NCBI GenBank assembly: GCA_964465145.1
Contig: CAYXJR010000005.1
Span: forward strand, 38,545 to 102,544
Source of the DNA: JAUVKA01 sp964465145
Lineage (GTDB): Bacteria; Bacteroidota; Bacteroidia; Bacteroidales; UBA12481
Length of the DNA: 64,000 nucleotides
Direction: 5' to 3'
The notes beneath the pieces are model-generated. The model saw nothing but the letters and a program-made list of their open reading frames with translations. It had not been told where the DNA came from and ran no database searches. Of this stretch, positions 9,094 to 18,859 are shown piece after piece. Position 1 is the first letter of the stretch. Every line of letters begins with the position of its first letter. The position numbers and the translations under genes were made by a program.

Positions 9094-10668
9094 TCAAGAA
9101 AGCAGATAATTTTTAGCCAGTTTGGTATAGTTTTCGATTTGATTCACTATCCAATCTTTATCATGCTTAAGTTCTTTTGCCATCATTTCGGCTACTATCG
9201 GAGCAACCTCAATACTTGCTTTAGCATCCAGCAATAGCAGTCGTGTTCGTCGCGCCAAAAAATCCTCAATGTTTCTGGCCATTTCATTACGAATGGCCCA
9301 AATTATCTCCCCTTGTCGAATGTCATATTCTGGATGTAAGCGTTTATTAAATTCAGGCCTTTCATTTAATAAATCTTTAATTTCATTGGCATCAGAACCA
9401 TACTCACTTAAAGAGCCGTAGTTCTTTGAATTTTTATGATATCCATGTACTTGTAAGGTTTTTGTAATCGATTCACTTTCGGGTAAGTCACCTAAAAGAA
9501 TAGCTTTCTCAATGACATCTTCTGCCATTTTTCTATAGGTTGTCCATTTTCCCCCGGAAATAGAAATGAGTCCGCTCCGTGAAATGGTGATGGTGTGATC
9601 CCGGGAAATAGATGCGGTATCTTCATCATTATTAGTGCTTTTAACCAAGGGTCGTAGGCCAACGAAAACACTCTTCACATCGCTTTTTTGCGGGTCTTTA
9701 GTTAAATATCGGGCAGCATGTTTTAACAAGAATTCTATTTCGTCTTCCTGAGGGATGGGTTCTAAAGGATAATCCTTGACAAAAGTATCTGTTGTTCCCA
9801 CCAGGGTTCGGTCGTGCCAGGGAACGGCAAACAAAACACGTCCATCGTCGGTATGGGGAACCATAATGGCAGTATTACCAGGCAGAAAAGATTTGTCAAG
9901 AACGAGGTGTACTCCCTGGCTGCCGGTCATGATGTCTTGCGCCTGCTCATCATCCATTTTTCTCACTGAATCAGTAAAAACACCAGTAGCATTGATTACA
10001 ACCTTTGCCTCAATCGAATATTTTTCACCCGTTTCTATATCTTCCGACAAAATTCCAGTCACTTCTTCACCTTCTTTCATAAGTGATACTGCTTTCATAT
10101 AATTCAGCATTGTTGCCCCTTGTTCTTTGGCGGTTTGCACCAAATTAATCAACAAACGGGCATCGTCAAACTGACCATCGTGGTAGATGACTCCCCCACG
10201 TAATCCTTCTGTTTCAATCGTTGGTATATACTCAATGGTTTCCTCCTTTGAAAGTATTTTTGAGTGACCAAATCCTTCCTTACCGGCAAGCATGTCGTAA
10301 ATTTTAAGTCCAATGCCATAGAAAGGCCCCTCCCACCAATCATAAACTGGAACAACAAAAGGTAGATCGTGAACCAGATGAGGGGCATTTCGGCGCATAA
10401 TTCCCCTTTCTTTTAAGGCCTCAAGTACTAATGATATATTTCCCTGTTGCAGATACCGAACACCACCATGAGCTAATTTTGTACTGCGGCTTGATGTCGC
10501 TTTCCCAAAGTCAGATTGCTCAATTAAAACCACTTTATATCCACGCGATGCAGCTTCAACAGCTGTTCCAACACCTGTGGCGCCACCTCCAATAATGGCG
10601 ATGTCCCATATCGTTGCCGGGGTTTTAATATCAGAAATCATTTTGTCTCTTTTCATGCTCGTATTCAT
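9094..10668 (-). CDS. glpD: FAD-dependent glycerol-3-phosphate dehydrogenase
   Basis: The 524-residue protein begins with the FAD dinucleotide-binding motif IAIIGGGATGVGTAVEA near residue 25, followed by the family segments SSRSTKLAHGGVRYLQ, YHDGQFDDARL, and TTDTF with the C-terminal helical domain. GlpD oxidises sn-glycerol-3-phosphate to DHAP and feeds electrons to the quinone pool at the inner membrane face. Length is typical. ATGs at codons 1, 5 and 10 all fit. It is the last of three same-strand genes: the GDPD two genes upstream makes glycerol-3-phosphate, so the context supports glycerophosphodiester salvage. Confidence 0.93.
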   Translation of the reverse strand: MNTSMKRDKMISDIKTPATIWDIAIIGGGATGVGTAVEAASRGYKVVLIEQSDFGKATSSRSTKLAHGGVRYLQQGNISLVLEALKERGIMRRNAPHLVHDLPFVVPVYDWWEGPFYGIGLKIYDMLAGKEGFGHSKILSKEETIEYIPTIETEGLRGGVIYHDGQFDDARLLINLVQTAKEQGATMLNYMKAVSLMKEGEEVTGILSEDIETGEKYSIEAKVVINATGVFTDSVRKMDDEQAQDIMTGSQGVHLVLDKSFLPGNTAIMVPHTDDGRVLFAVPWHDRTLVGTTDTFVKDYPLEPIPQEDEIEFLLKHAARYLTKDPQKSDVKSVFVGLRPLVKSTNNDEDTASISRDHTITISRSGLISISGGKWTTYRKMAEDVIEKAILLGDLPESESITKTLQVHGYHKNSKNYGSLSEYGSDANEIKDLLNERPEFNKRLHPEYDIRQGEIIWAIRNEMARNIEDFLARRTRLLLLDAKASIEVAPIVAEMMAKELKHDKDWIVNQIENYTKLAKNYLLS

Positions 10669-10705
10669 TTAAGAATTGGTATTTGGGGCTTCAACTCAAG
10701 ACTTC

Positions 10706-11695
10706 TCAATTTGATAATTCAGCTTTAATATGGTGAATAATTCTTTTGGTTTTACGAATGATTTTTTGTTTTAAGCTTAATTTTTCTGCCAAAATAAAAT
10801 CATTTAGCACTTTTGCAAATTCCGGGGTTCTCAGGTATCCAAAGGATTTGTGTGGATTCCGTTTACCATTTATCTCATAGTTATTTACCACTAAAAAGTC
10901 AATAGGTTTAATCCCCCGCTCATTTTCATGAAAATCGTCGGCTAGCTTATAATTGAAAGCCACATTATCCAGGATATCCGAAAAATTATACCAGTATTTT
11001 TTAACAGGTGGTGGGGTATTCATATGATTTTCACCGAGGAGTTTTTCTTTCTGCTCCGCTGCAATTTTACTAATTACCACCGGTAAACCCAGTGGAGAGC
11101 CAATTGTAACTAAATAGTTAATATTGATTTTTGGAGCATCGAAATTAAGAACTTCGAAGGCAATAATTGAGCCCATGGAGTGGCTGATAAGCATTATTTC
11201 GTAATATTTATATTTCTCCAATACTTGTAATAAACGTTGATTGATTAATTCTTTTGCTTTACAGACAGATGCATTTTCCAGATCGCAATTTTGTGTGTAA
11301 TAAATATCCAGATCTTTGAAATACTTACTCAAAATAGCATCGGTTAATGAAGAATAATTTAGACTAAGATCTTCATTTAGAAATATCTTATTAATCTGTT
11401 TTCCAATAAAATCAATAATCTTTTTTCTCGTACTATGGTTTTCTATTGGGAATTCTTTAGATGCTATAATATATGGCTCATTCAAAAAACAAGGACTGTC
11501 TTTGTCATTTTCCGAAGGGCTTAAAGGTTTGTTATGTAATATGTCTGCCCAGTAAACTAATTCGAACTTAGGTAAAACGGAGTTGTAATTGTTGGCTTTT
11601 AAACCTTCCATCATCGCTAGTTTCCACCATTGTTCCAATAGATCTTTTGGTGGTTTATTTCCTAATCCATGGATTCCTATAATAACATTCGCCAT
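10706..11695 (-). CDS. Alpha/beta-hydrolase-like protein, putative lipase/esterase
   Basis: The 329-residue protein starts with the oxyanion-type motif IIGIHGLGNKPP and has a nucleophile elbow ISHSMGSIIAFEVL around residues 170-180, as in lipase-like alpha/beta hydrolases. A LVTIGSPLGLP strand follows. A DFHENERGIKPIDF/NPHKSFGYL stretch near residues 255-290 could supply Asp and His of the triad. There is no signal peptide. It lies between GDPD and glpD (28 and 37 nt gaps, same strand), so deacylation of a glycerolipid before phosphodiester cleavage is an attractive inference. The exact substrate is unknown. Confidence 0.7.
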   Translation of the reverse strand: MANVIIGIHGLGNKPPKDLLEQWWKLAMMEGLKANNYNSVLPKFELVYWADILHNKPLSPSENDKDSPCFLNEPYIIASKEFPIENHSTRKKIIDFIGKQINKIFLNEDLSLNYSSLTDAILSKYFKDLDIYYTQNCDLENASVCKAKELINQRLLQVLEKYKYYEIMLISHSMGSIIAFEVLNFDAPKININYLVTIGSPLGLPVVISKIAAEQKEKLLGENHMNTPPPVKKYWYNFSDILDNVAFNYKLADDFHENERGIKPIDFLVVNNYEINGKRNPHKSFGYLRTPEFAKVLNDFILAEKLSLKQKIIRKTKRIIHHIKAELSN

Positions 11696-11723
11696 ATTAA
11701 TCGCAAAAATATTCTATTCAGAT

Positions 11724-12479
11724 TTATTTTAATTGTTGGGCCATCCAACTTGGACGATCGCTTGTTATTCCATCTATTCCGCTTTCCATTAGTATTTTAG
11801 CTTGTTCAGGACTATTTACTGTCCATGAATAGATTAGCAATCCGGATCTTTTAAATTTTTCAATAAAATTCTTATTCAGAATTTTTCCTGCCCAAACATT
11901 AACTCCTTCTAATTTAAGCTTTTTTACTTTATTAATTATTCGTTTTTTATTGATCCAGATCATCCAATGGGGCCAGGAATAATCCAGCTCAAGTAACCAA
12001 AGCATTTTATATTCAGACATCATTTGTTTGGCCGTGGCTAAGGTGTGCACATTAAAAGCGATAAGCTCAATTTGCGAATTTTTTAGCTTAGATTGATCTA
12101 ATTCAATTTTTAGTTTATCAAGAATTCGCTGGTCATTTTTTATTTCAATAATAAGCTTACCATCAATGGGAACTGTCTGTAAAACTTCCTTGAGGGTAGG
12201 GATGCGCTCATTTTGCCACTTTATATTTTTATGAGATCCAAAATCAAGATTTCTCAGCTCCTGAAGTGATGAATTTTTAATAATTTTCTTCACTCCTGAT
12301 ATTCTGAGTGTGTCGTAATCATGAATCACAACAACTTCCGAGTCTAATGTTAATTGAATGTCAATTTCAACCGATTTTGCTCCTCTTTCCCAGGCAAGAT
12401 TAATTGAAGCCAATGTGTTTTCCGGAGCATCGAATGACTCCCCTCTATGGGCTATGATGATTTCATCTAATTTACCCAT
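11724..12479 (-). CDS. Glycerophosphodiester phosphodiesterase
   Basis: The 251-residue protein has the complete GDPD signature: IIAHRGESFDAPENTLASI, SVEIDIQLTLDSEVVVIHDYDTL with the catalytic acidic residues and His, then IPTLKEVLQTVP and LIIEIKN, ending WTVNSPEQAKILMESGIDGITSDRP. These enzymes cleave glycerophosphodiesters to glycerol-3-phosphate and an alcohol. No signal peptide is seen, so it acts in the cytoplasm. It is first in the three-gene set GDPD, hydrolase, glpD. Confidence 0.93.
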   Translation of the reverse strand: MGKLDEIIIAHRGESFDAPENTLASINLAWERGAKSVEIDIQLTLDSEVVVIHDYDTLRISGVKKIIKNSSLQELRNLDFGSHKNIKWQNERIPTLKEVLQTVPIDGKLIIEIKNDQRILDKLKIELDQSKLKNSQIELIAFNVHTLATAKQMMSEYKMLWLLELDYSWPHWMIWINKKRIINKVKKLKLEGVNVWAGKILNKNFIEKFKRSGLLIYSWTVNSPEQAKILMESGIDGITSDRPSWMAQQLK

Positions 12480-12491
12480 AATTCCTTAGAC

Positions 12492-15398
12492 TTATTCTGT
12501 CTTAGCCGATAATATGACAACAGGTCCTATCAAGCCGGATTCCTGCAATTCCCAATCATGGCGAACTTTTACATTCGTGTGGAGAAGTTTTTCGCTTTCC
12601 GGTTTTTCACGATCTCCAATCAAACGGTTATGCCAATTATTCACAACTGTAATTTTCAAGTTGTTTTCTCCAGATCTCAAGGTTTTGCTAATGTTCACGC
12701 GAAATGGTTTGGTCCAAACAATACCAAGATCTTTTCCATTAAGCTGAACAGCCGCAATCCCGATATCACCAACTTCATTTAGCTCAAGCCAATAAGTCTT
12801 TTCTTTATCTACTTTAGAAAATTCGAATACCTTATTGTAAGCCGCTTCACCGGAATAATACTTAATGCCCTCAACAGGGGATTGTGTCCAGTCTATGAGT
12901 TCCTCAATTTCAACGGATCCCGGACCACCCCAATCAGGATCGAATTCTGCCTGCCATGGCCCCCGGAGCTCCTGAACCAGTTGCATTGCAGGGTAGTTAG
13001 ACTTTCCTTTTCCTTGCTGCCTAACTGGTATTGGGTCATTAAAAACAACAAAACCGGAGCCATAGGGATCAAATTGGAGGGGAACCCTTATTCTGTTCCC
13101 GTTTTGAGTAAAAGCCAGGGCTTTTTTAGTCTTACCCGTTATAGGATCCCATAACTCAGGTTGCTTCCCTGAAACACGGAAAACAGCTTCAATGGTTTGT
13201 TGCTCTTTGGATTGATTACTAACAAAATATACATCAGCGCCATCAATGGTATAATGGATATAGTCTATATTGGGTGACTTTTGAAAACCGACTAACTCAA
13301 AGTCTTGTGATACTCCATCACTTTGCAAAAATTCATGGGCACTTTGGCCCCAGACCAGGCGGCCTGGACCAATCTTTTTTTGACCACTTCCTGAGGTAAC
13401 ATCTCCCCATATCTGGTCAGAAAGTTGGTTGAATTTATTTTGTGCCTCCATTCCACCAACCAGACTTACCAGTCGTTCAGGTTTTGGCCCTAAAACAGTA
13501 GCACCCTGTTGAAGCAGTTTCTCAACCTTTTCAATAGCAGCCAATGATAGAACCTTGTGGTCTGGCAGAACAAGTATACGATATTGTATTCCACCAGGAA
13601 CAACGATCTTACCGTCAGCAACTTCCAACTGGAGTAGTACCTCTTCATTTGTAACATCATAATCATAGCCGGGAAGTGCTCCGGCGGGATCTGATTCTTT
13701 TAGTGTGGCTATATTGGGTACATGATCCCCGTAATAATAGAGTACGTCAGCAACAAATTTTCCTTTTTGTGCCACCCATTGAATGCGTTTCATATAATCA
13801 AAAAATGCATCTGAGTATTCCCACCAGCTAACTTGTGGGTTCATATGAGTGCCGGCAAAATATTCCTGACCGGGGATTCCCATTTCCTTTGGGGAGCTGG
13901 TAAAAGTGTGGATAAAGATCATATTTAGACCTGCACAGAATTCATGATCCATACTGGGTTTTTGGTCTCTCCATAAAATATCGCTCCAAACGGGTTTGCG
14001 TATTGAGGTAAAGGCTTCGGCGCCAACGATTCGCTTACCATAAATATGAGCTGCTGAGGAAGCCTGTTTAACGAAGAATCTATTCTCAGGATTAGGGCGA
14101 TGTGGGCAGGGAACCCAAAACTCACTCATAACAATATCGCTATGAGAATAGTTTGTAATACCATCAACCGGAGCTGCGTGAGGACCAGCCGATTCAGGTT
14201 GAATTCCCATATTGTATTGAACGGCTTTTTCGGCAAAGACTTTATAATGATTGTCTGAAACACAGGCGGCAATTGTTTTCCTTAAATCGGCTAAAAAGGA
14301 ATTACTCACCTCACGATTATCAATAATTTTACCTGCAATGATCGGTAAGTATTGAATCAGGTCATACCCCCGGTATTTTTTGAAATCTTCAGCAAAGCCC
14401 TCACTCCAATTCATTCCCCCACATTCCCAGCTATCTGTTTCAAGATGCGTCAATACGGTACCGGCCATGGGTCCTGCGGCTTTAAGAAGTGGATCTACCA
14501 CCTCATTCCAATAACGGTCAAAAGCCTCTGTTTTAAGATAGTCGAGTACGTGTCCCTTCCAATTATCACTAGATGTGGCAACATGACCTGTTGTGGGTGT
14601 GTAACCAAAACGCAGAATGGTCCAATTCCCTGACGGTGCATCCCATTTAAGAATTCCATCAGGGCTCATTTTGTCCGAGATGTCTATTATATCTCCCAGC
14701 TTTGTGTCTTCTTCTCTCTCTACAGCCGGATTATCATTAAGCAAAAACCGGCAATCAGGTGCTGAACCACCCAGCTCGCGAGCCCCGGTTTTTGCAGTCA
14801 GATTATTGATTGGTTGATGTTCTTTTCCAGTATTAGGAAAGGCCAACACACATATGTCTTTGTAGTAATCGAAATTATGATTGGGTATAGGCAAACCCAG
14901 TTCGATATTGGCAGATCCTTTAATCTCTACTTCAGACCAGGTGATCTGTTTGGCTGCATCATCCAGCGTCACCGTTGGCCCACCCAGATTCCATCCACTT
15001 TGTATAGACAAACCCAATTTTAGATCCAGACGCTTGGCTTCATCCAGGGCATGCAGGAAAAGTTCGGTCCATTCCGGACCGGAAAACATAGGGCCGTTAG
15101 GTACAGGGCCATCCGGGCCCCAGGACGGTTCAGTCCCTGCATCAAAGATCATGGCACCACTGAACCCCTTGTCATGCATAGCTTCCAGATCCTTGGTGAT
15201 GGACTCTTTTGTAACATTGCTATTCAGCCACCACCACCAGCAGCGAATTCCTGCTTCACGGGGCGGGTTTTGAAATCCCTTTTCCAGGATTTTTACACTT
15301 GCTACATCTGAATCTTTATCCTGGTTCTTATTGGTACAGGACGAAACCATTAACAATGGGATCAAAAAGAATGCAATCAGGATTAATCTATTTGGCAT
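12492..15398 (-). CDS. GH106-like glycosidase lipoprotein (alpha-L-rhamnosidase family)
   Basis: From the ATG at 15398 the protein is 968 residues with a lipoprotein signal ending in VSSC; an ATG seven codons upstream would only lengthen the signal. The opening PPREAGIRCWWWWLNSNVTK, LEAMHDKGFSGAMIF and GWNLGGP follow the N-terminal barrel of GH106/PF17132 glycosidases. The C-terminal third has the expected beta-sandwich (WLELNEVGDIGIAAVQLNG, VNNWHNRLIGD, SGLIGPV). GH106 contains alpha-L-rhamnosidases acting on pectic or algal rhamnose. Sister families share this layout, so substrate is inferred. It ends 13 nt before the GDPD gene on the same strand, probably by chance. Confidence 0.83.
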   Translation of the reverse strand: MPNRLILIAFFLIPLLMVSSCTNKNQDKDSDVASVKILEKGFQNPPREAGIRCWWWWLNSNVTKESITKDLEAMHDKGFSGAMIFDAGTEPSWGPDGPVPNGPMFSGPEWTELFLHALDEAKRLDLKLGLSIQSGWNLGGPTVTLDDAAKQITWSEVEIKGSANIELGLPIPNHNFDYYKDICVLAFPNTGKEHQPINNLTAKTGARELGGSAPDCRFLLNDNPAVEREEDTKLGDIIDISDKMSPDGILKWDAPSGNWTILRFGYTPTTGHVATSSDNWKGHVLDYLKTEAFDRYWNEVVDPLLKAAGPMAGTVLTHLETDSWECGGMNWSEGFAEDFKKYRGYDLIQYLPIIAGKIIDNREVSNSFLADLRKTIAACVSDNHYKVFAEKAVQYNMGIQPESAGPHAAPVDGITNYSHSDIVMSEFWVPCPHRPNPENRFFVKQASSAAHIYGKRIVGAEAFTSIRKPVWSDILWRDQKPSMDHEFCAGLNMIFIHTFTSSPKEMGIPGQEYFAGTHMNPQVSWWEYSDAFFDYMKRIQWVAQKGKFVADVLYYYGDHVPNIATLKESDPAGALPGYDYDVTNEEVLLQLEVADGKIVVPGGIQYRILVLPDHKVLSLAAIEKVEKLLQQGATVLGPKPERLVSLVGGMEAQNKFNQLSDQIWGDVTSGSGQKKIGPGRLVWGQSAHEFLQSDGVSQDFELVGFQKSPNIDYIHYTIDGADVYFVSNQSKEQQTIEAVFRVSGKQPELWDPITGKTKKALAFTQNGNRIRVPLQFDPYGSGFVVFNDPIPVRQQGKGKSNYPAMQLVQELRGPWQAEFDPDWGGPGSVEIEELIDWTQSPVEGIKYYSGEAAYNKVFEFSKVDKEKTYWLELNEVGDIGIAAVQLNGKDLGIVWTKPFRVNISKTLRSGENNLKITVVNNWHNRLIGDREKPESEKLLHTNVKVRHDWELQESGLIGPVVILSAKTE

Positions 15399-15631
15399 AG
15401 GATCAATTTTTATAAACAATGCTAAATTTCGGATTTTTTATGCAGGATTTTATCTTTACTTGTCCAATAATTAAAATCAGAGGATTTCTTATCAAAAAGC
15501 CTTTATGTATCCTATTCTTTATCGGATATCTGGTATTGATGATTTTTAATGGCCGCCTTTGGATAAAATTTGGTTAGTGAACGGGCCATTCCTGGAAATA
15601 TCACTAAATTGAGTGTCAAAAATTCCAGGTT

Positions 15632-17062
15632 ATGAATCGAATAGTAAGATTATCCAATGTGTTGATTATTAGTTTGATGGCATTGTTTTCGCTTTCTGGG
15701 TTTGCCCAAACCGATGAGGAATCTTATGTATGGCCGGAGGATCCGGCGGTAATGGCCAATCTGCATCGCTGGCAGGGATATAAATTCGGATTGCTGATCC
15801 ACATGGGATTGTACTCCGAACTGGGCACGGTGGAGTCATGGGGCCTGTGTCCGGAAGACTGGGTGGGCCGGCCGGGATATGATGATTATTATGATTATGC
15901 ACGGGATTACCGGAATGCAAAAACGAGATTCAATCCTGTGAAATATAATCCGGAGAAGTGGGCCAAAGCCTTTAAAGGTTCAGGGGCAAAATATATGATA
16001 TACAGCACTAAACATCACGATGGATTCTGTCTGTTTGATACGAAGTATACCAATTTCAAGGTGACCGATCCGGGTTGTCCCTTTTCAACTAATCCGAATT
16101 CCAATGTTTTTAAGGAGATCATGGAGGCTTGCCGGAACGAGGATATGGTCGTTGGAGCTTATTTTTCCAAGCCCGACTGGACCACTCCCTATTTCTGGTG
16201 GCCTTATTATCCGCCGAAAGACAGAAATCCATCCTACGACATCACCAAACGTCCTGATCGGTGGAACAAATTTGTGGAATATACCCAGAAACAGATTAAT
16301 GAGATTACTACAGAATATGGAAAGGTTGATATCCTCTGGCTCGATGGCTGCTGGGTAATGCCTAAATCCGCTGTCACAGAAAAGGTAGCGGAGTTCTGCA
16401 AATATCCTTTTGATATGGATATAAATATGAAAGCCATTGCAGAAAAGGCACGCAAAGCACAACCCGGGATGCTTGTTGTTGACCGCTGGGTTGAAGGGCC
16501 TTACGAAAATTACCTTACCCCTGAGCAAAGGATCCCGGATAAACCATTGGCCGTTCCCTGGGAGAGCTGTATCACTATGGGACATGCCTGGGGATGGGTG
16601 CCGAACGATAATTACAAGTCTTCCCGTGAATTGGTCCAGCTGCTGATTGGAATTGTTGCCAAAGGAGGTAACCTCCTTCTAGGGGTGGGCCCGAAAGGGA
16701 CCGGGGAATTTGAACCGGCTGTGTATGACCGGCTGGGAAAAATGGGCAAATGGCTGTCTGTTAATGGAGAGGCCATTTATGAAACAGTGCCGGTTGAGCC
16801 TTTTCAGGTTGGCAGGATTGCCTATACAGCAAGGGGAGAGTATACTGTTTATGCCCTGTATATGCCTGACAAGGATGAAACGGCATTGCCTGGCACATTA
16901 AACCTCCAGACCCAATTAACCGGAAAATTATCATTCACACTTTTAGAGTCGGGAATAAAACTGAAGGTAAAGCAAACAGATCAGGGCTGGCAGGTTCGGA
17001 TTCCTGAATCGCTTAAAAGTGAGTTGGCAAAACTGGAGGCAGTAGTTATTAAAATCCGTTAG
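15632..17062 (+). CDS. Secreted GH29 alpha-L-fucosidase, second type
   Basis: The 476-residue protein has a signal peptide cleaved after about residue 25 (GFAQ). The barrel motifs are FGLLIHMGLYSEL, STKHHDGFCLFDT with the His pair, and nucleophile Asp238 in ILWLDGCWV. It also has ESCITMGHAWGWVPND and a GGNLLLGVGPKGTGEF loop. Compared with the first GH29 (5665) it has a different N-terminus and a much shorter C-terminal domain, so the two are probably different subfamilies with different linkage preference. Full length; monocistronic. Confidence 0.92.
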   Translation: MNRIVRLSNVLIISLMALFSLSGFAQTDEESYVWPEDPAVMANLHRWQGYKFGLLIHMGLYSELGTVESWGLCPEDWVGRPGYDDYYDYARDYRNAKTRFNPVKYNPEKWAKAFKGSGAKYMIYSTKHHDGFCLFDTKYTNFKVTDPGCPFSTNPNSNVFKEIMEACRNEDMVVGAYFSKPDWTTPYFWWPYYPPKDRNPSYDITKRPDRWNKFVEYTQKQINEITTEYGKVDILWLDGCWVMPKSAVTEKVAEFCKYPFDMDINMKAIAEKARKAQPGMLVVDRWVEGPYENYLTPEQRIPDKPLAVPWESCITMGHAWGWVPNDNYKSSRELVQLLIGIVAKGGNLLLGVGPKGTGEFEPAVYDRLGKMGKWLSVNGEAIYETVPVEPFQVGRIAYTARGEYTVYALYMPDKDETALPGTLNLQTQLTGKLSFTLLESGIKLKVKQTDQGWQVRIPESLKSELAKLEAVVIKIR

Positions 17063-17094
17063 AATAAACTTTAAAACAGGGGTAAATAAATAAT

Positions 17095-18072
17095 TTAAGG
17101 TGTCTTTCCCTTACTTTCGGCCTCCTTTGCTTTCTTTTTAAAGAATCCTCTGAGAAGGAACGATTGTTGCACTGCTTCAAGGTCTTCATCTAATTTTTTC
17201 GAACTGTTCTCCAGGTTATTAATGGTTTCTTTCAATTGAGCGCCTGTTTGTTCATCATTCATCAATACGCCAAGAGAGGTATTAGGATTACTGCCCGCCT
17301 TTTTGAGATTGGTTAAAAATACTGCAGCAGTATCAGCTATTTGCTTCAATTGCAGTATTGATTCTTTAAACGAATTAAAAGCAATAGTATCTGTGGTTAA
17401 TTCCTTTGCCAGCGTTCCTTCCTTATTCAGCCCTGAGCTGAAAGCAGCAAGTGAACTGACCATTTGTTGTGCCTTCCCAGATGCAATCAGAAGAGATTCT
17501 GTCGCATTATTGATGTTGGCATAAATAGAATTATCGTTAAGTAATTTACCAAGAGTACCTTCGCCTGCCACTAACTTTTCACTTATAATTTTGAAATCGG
17601 CAGTTATTTCGCTGAGGTTTTTATTATTCTCCTGCAGTGTGTTAATCATATCCTCTGATGAAAAGGTTTTTTCCACCTCCAAGGTGTCTCCTGACTGAAC
17701 CTGGGCAAACTTTTCAGTGCCACCATAAATAATAAGTATTCGATTTCCAATAAAACCATCGCTGCCCAGTTTAATCCTGGAATCCTTGTGAATGTATTGC
17801 TGGGCTTTTTTATCGATTTTTACAATTACTTTTACTTCTGATTTACCGTAAAAATGAAGGCTGTTTACGGTACCTATACTTACTCCTGAAAACCAAACAT
17901 TATTCCCCTTTTGCAGTCCGCTTACATCATCAAAGATCGAAACCAAATTTATTTTGTTTTCAAAAGTTTTATGTAAACTGCCAATCAAAGTTACTCCGGC
18001 TATTAGAATTGTCAATCCAAAAATGACAAAAAGTCCAACAACTACGCCTCGTCTATTTGGTGATTCATTCAT
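17095..18072 (-). CDS. mlaD: MlaD-like MCE-domain lipid transport protein
   Basis: The 325-residue protein has one N-terminal transmembrane anchor (GVVVGLFVIFGLTILIAGVTL), an MCE domain at about residues 35-120 (VSIFDDVSGLQKGNNVWFSGVSIGTV, IGNRILIIYGG), and a long helical C-terminus with NLSEITADFK and LENSSKKLDEDLEAVQ heptad-like stretches. MCE proteins bind phospholipid and form hexameric periplasmic rings on the MlaFE ABC transporter. It is the third gene of the operon, 3 nt after the ATPase gene. Confidence 0.9.
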   Translation of the reverse strand: MNESPNRRGVVVGLFVIFGLTILIAGVTLIGSLHKTFENKINLVSIFDDVSGLQKGNNVWFSGVSIGTVNSLHFYGKSEVKVIVKIDKKAQQYIHKDSRIKLGSDGFIGNRILIIYGGTEKFAQVQSGDTLEVEKTFSSEDMINTLQENNKNLSEITADFKIISEKLVAGEGTLGKLLNDNSIYANINNATESLLIASGKAQQMVSSLAAFSSGLNKEGTLAKELTTDTIAFNSFKESILQLKQIADTAAVFLTNLKKAGSNPNTSLGVLMNDEQTGAQLKETINNLENSSKKLDEDLEAVQQSFLLRGFFKKKAKEAESKGKTP

Positions 18073-18075
18073 ATT

Positions 18076-18858
18076 TTATTGTATAAAATTATAATTCAAA
18101 AAACCTTGGATATGTTCATCTTCAGTATTAAAAACCTCTGCAAATTTTCCAATTTTCAAAAATTTGCCATCATTCAGTATGGCTATTCTATTACCGGTAT
18201 TTTTAGCGCATGTAAGGTCGTGTGTGATAATTAGCGAACTGGTGTTATATTGCTGTTGAACTTCAAGGATGAGCTCATTAATCTCAGAACTTGTAACAGG
18301 GTCTAAGCCAGATGTGGGCTCATCGTACAGCATTATTTCGGGTTTCATAATTAATGTGCGGGCTATGCCTATTCTTTTTCGTTGCCCTCCTGAAAGTTCA
18401 GATGGCATTTGATATATTTTATCTATTAAGCCAACGGCCCCCAACACTTCTTCTACTGCATCCCTTACTTCATATTTACTTAGGTTCTTAACATTCATGG
18501 TTAGTGGAAATGCAAGATTCTGATAAACATTCATGCTGTCGTACAATGCGCTGTTTTGAAACGAAAACCCAATGCGCAACCGTAATTCATTTAATACTTT
18601 ACCGTCCAATTTATCAACCTCTTTTCCCAACACCAGCACTTTACCCTGGTCAGGTTTCATGAGACCAATAATAATTTTAATTAAAACAGATTTTCCCTCG
18701 CCGGATCTACCAAGAACAGCAATATTTTCACCTTTATAAAGATTAATGTTGATGTCTTTTAAAACCTGTAAATCATCAAATGTCTTATATAATCCGCTGA
18801 TTGAAATAACAGGGATATTTTCATCAATACCATTTTGAAGTTTAGATTTTCCCATCAT
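18076..18858 (-). CDS. mlaF: MlaF-like ABC transporter ATPase
   Basis: The 260-residue ATPase has Walker A GRSGEGKS, Q-loop FSFQNSALYDSMNVYQNL, signature LSGGQRKRIGIARTL, Walker B MLYDEPTSGLDP and switch His in IITHDLTCA. The FQNSALYDSMTV-like Q-loop and RKR signature are typical of MlaF. It powers phospholipid movement with the MlaE permease, which lies 1 nt upstream, and the MCE protein 3 nt downstream. Confidence 0.93.
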   Translation of the reverse strand: MMGKSKLQNGIDENIPVISISGLYKTFDDLQVLKDININLYKGENIAVLGRSGEGKSVLIKIIIGLMKPDQGKVLVLGKEVDKLDGKVLNELRLRIGFSFQNSALYDSMNVYQNLAFPLTMNVKNLSKYEVRDAVEEVLGAVGLIDKIYQMPSELSGGQRKRIGIARTLIMKPEIMLYDEPTSGLDPVTSSEINELILEVQQQYNTSSLIITHDLTCAKNTGNRIAILNDGKFLKIGKFAEVFNTEDEHIQGFLNYNFIQ

Positions 18859-18859
18859 T

